Origin: Bolinopsis microptera
Taxonomy: Eukaryota; Ctenophora; Tentaculata; Lobata; Bolinopsidae
Assembly: GCF_026151205.1 (NCBI RefSeq)
Contig: NC_087073.1
Location: 312,001-372,000 of the forward strand
Direction of reading: 5' to 3'
Length of the DNA: 60,000 bases
A program made the translations under genes and the position numbers. The notes below the pieces were generated by a model. It saw only the letters and a program-made list of their open reading frames with translations. It was not told the origin of the DNA and made no database searches. Of the stretch, positions 57,429-60,000 are shown piece after piece; the first letter of the stretch is position 1; each line of letters begins with the position of its first letter.

Positions 57429-60000
57429 AGCAGATTAGCTACACGTGATACAGCTACTGACACAGCATCTACACAGGATTTAACAGCAGATTAGCTACAC
57501 GTGATACAGCTACTGACACAGCATCTACACAGGATTTAACAGCAGATTAGCTACACGTGATACAGCTACTGACACAGCATCTACACAGGATTTAACAGCA
57601 GATTAGCTACACGTGATACAGCTACTGACACAGCATCTACACAGGATTTAACAGCAGATTAGCTACACGTGATACAGCTACTGACACAGCATCTACACAG
57701 GATTTAACAGCAGATTAGCTACACGTGATACAGCTACTGACACAGCATCTACACAGGATTTAACAGCAGATTAGCTACACGTGATACAGCTACTGACACA
57801 GCATCTACACAGGATTTAACAGCAGATTAGCTACACGTGATACAGCTACTGACACAGCATCTACACAGGATTTAACAGCAGATTAGCTACACGTGATACA
57901 GCTACTGACACAGCATCTACACAGGATTTAACAGCAGATTAGTTACACGTGATACAGCTACTGACACAGCATCTACACAGGATTTAACAGCAGATTAGCT
58001 ACACGTGATACAGCTACTGACACAGCATCTACACAGGATTTAACAGCAGATTAGCTACACGTGATACAGCTACTGACACAGTATCTACACAGGATTTAAC
58101 AGCAGATTAGCTAAACGTGATACAGCTACTGACACAGCATCTATACAGGATTTAACAGCAGATTAGCTACACGTGATACAGCTACTAAAACAGCATCTAC
58201 ACAGGATTTAACAGCAGATTAGCTACACGTGATACAGCTACTGACACAGCATCTACACAGGATTTAACAGCAGATTAGTTACAAGTGATACAGCTACTGA
58301 CACAGCATCTACACAGGATTTAACAGCAGATTAGCTACACGTGATACAGCTACTGACACAGCATCTACACAGGATTTAACAGTAGATTAGCTACACGTGA
58401 TACAGCTACTGACACAGCATCTACACAGGATTTAACAGCAGATTAGCTACACGTGATACAGCTACTGACACAGCATCTACACAGGATTTAACAGCAGATT
58501 AGCTACACGTGATACAGCTACTGACACAGCATCTACACAGGATTTAACAGCAGATTAGCTACACGTGATACAGCTACTGACACAGCATCTACACAGGATT
58601 TAACAGCAGATTAGCTACACGTGATACAGCTACTGACACAGCATCTACACAGGATTTAACAGCAGATTTGCTACACGTGATACAGCTACTGACACAGCAT
58701 CTACACAGGATTTAACAGCAGATTAGCTACTCGTGATACAGCTACTGACACAGCATCTACACAGGATTTAACAGCAGATTAGCTACACGTGATACAGCTA
58801 CTGACACAGCATCTACACAGGATTTAACAGCAGATCAGCTACACGTGATACAGCTACTGACACAGTATCTACACAGGATTTAACAGCAGATCAGCTACAC
58901 GTGATACAGCTACTGACACAGCATCTACACAGGATTTAACAGCAGATTAGCTACACGTGATACAGCTACTGACACAGCATCTACACAGGATTTAACAGCA
59001 GATTAGCTACATGTGATACAGCTACTGACACAGCATCTACACAGGATTTAACAGCAGATTAGCTACTCGTGATACAGCTACTGACACAGCATCTACACAG
59101 GATTTAACAGCAGATTAGCTACACGTGATACAGCTACTGACACAGCATCTACACAGGATTTAACAGCAGATCAGCTACACGTGATACAGCTACTGACACA
59201 GTATCTACACAGGATTTAACAGCAGATCAGCTACACGTGATACAGCTACTGACACAGCATCTACACAGGATTTAACAGCAGATTAGCTACACGTGATACA
59301 GCTACTGACACAGCATCTACACAGGATTTAACAGCAGATTAGCTACACGTGATACAGCTACTGACACAGCATCTACACAGGATTTAACAGCAGATTAGCT
59401 ACGCGTGATACAGCTACTGACACAGCATCTACACAGGATTTAACAGCAGATTAGCTACACGTGATACAGCTACTGACACAGCATCTACACAGGATTTAAC
59501 AGCAGATTAGCTACACGTGATACAGCTACTGACACAGCATCTACACAGGATTTAACAGCAGATTAGCTACACGTGATACAGCTACTGACACAGCATCTAC
59601 ACAGGATTTAACAGCAGATTAGCTACATGTGATACAGCTAGTGACACAGCATCTACACAGGATTTAACAGCAGATTAGCTACTCGTGATACAGCTACTGA
59701 CACAGCATCTACACAGGATTTAACAGCAGATTAGCTACACGTGATACAGCTACTGACACAGCATCTACACAGGATTTAACAGCAGATCAGCTACACGTGA
59801 TACAGCTACTGACACAGTATCTACACAGGATTTAACAGCAGATCAGCTACACGTGATACAGCTACTGACACAGCATCTACACAGGATTTAACAGCAGATT
59901 AGCTACACGTGATACAGCTACTGACACAGCATCTACACAGGATTTAACAGCAGATTAGCTACACGTGATACAGCTACTGACACAGCATCTACACAGGATT
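57429..60000 (+). repeat. 56-bp minisatellite, at least 46 copies, runs off the window
   Basis: The unit is CAGATTAGCTACACGTGATA, CAGCTACTGACACAGCATCT, ACACAGGATTTAACAG. The start word recurs from 57431 to 59951, exactly 45 times 56, with no net indel. Variants are point changes (TTAGCT to TCAGCT, CACGTGA to CTCGTGA, CAGCATC to CAGTATC) and recur as groups, e.g. at 58835-58900, 59169-59230 and 59787-59850. The unit contains CAC(G)TGATACAG and no long open frame. Confidence 0.97.

Noticed and set aside
52591-60000. Regular repeats resembling a CRISPR array
   Set aside because: There are no unique spacers. The units are directly tandem, and the surroundings are eukaryotic.

Overview
This is eukaryotic, almost certainly animal, genomic DNA. 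The protein genes are split by GT-AG introns, most of the coding potential belongs to LINE retrotransposons, and about a quarter of the window is tandem repeat. Nothing is prokaryotic or organellar. The CR1-like LINEs with PHD/esterase ORF1s, RTE-like LINEs, MITEs, a tRNA-derived SINE and TTAGGG-type repeats fit a marine invertebrate. I cannot name the species.

Host genes. (1) A minus-strand gene at the left edge has five exons with perfectly matched phases. It is an unknown S/P/Q-rich protein with a short helical exon. (2) Plus-strand 20793-23323 is a three-exon, 657-aa multi-pass membrane protein with a papain-like H...NCxxF domain and a duplicated membrane module. (3) Plus-strand 24397-27643 is mitochondrial ribosomal protein L14. 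Its only intron in view is almost wholly a 66-copy, 39-bp minisatellite made of the exon's own 3' end plus its splice donor. (4) Plus-strand 28058-28642 is the N-terminal exon of CDC20/Fizzy (KEN box, C-box); no WD40 exons were seen downstream.

Mobile elements. The centrepiece is a complete CR1-like LINE on the minus strand (about 14670-20400). Its ORF1 reads PHD finger, coiled coil, AlkB-type 2OG-Fe(II) oxygenase, SGNH esterase. Its ORF2 reads PHD-like finger, endonuclease, reverse transcriptase, and starts two bases after the ORF1 stop. The AlkB+SGNH pair recurs in two diverged ORF1s (5644-7155 and 42619-44453), so it is an ancient, retained architecture. Other LINE parts are an RTE-like copy with a single stop (35158-38133), an RTE-like relic (48938-50535), a frameshifted CR1-like ORF2 (38464-42036), and several 3' fragments. 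One of these 3' fragments ends four bases before the MRPL14 start codon. Two MITE families and a tRNA-derived SINE lie in 1-12 kb.

Right third (44.8-60 kb). Long tandem arrays of 35, 43 and 56 bp units with almost no indels dominate. Between them lie a (CCCTGA)n/telomere-like block flanked by inverted repeats, a set of long G-runs, and a 433-base stretch (47631-48063) with no cytosine on the plus strand. The 56-bp array runs off the right edge.
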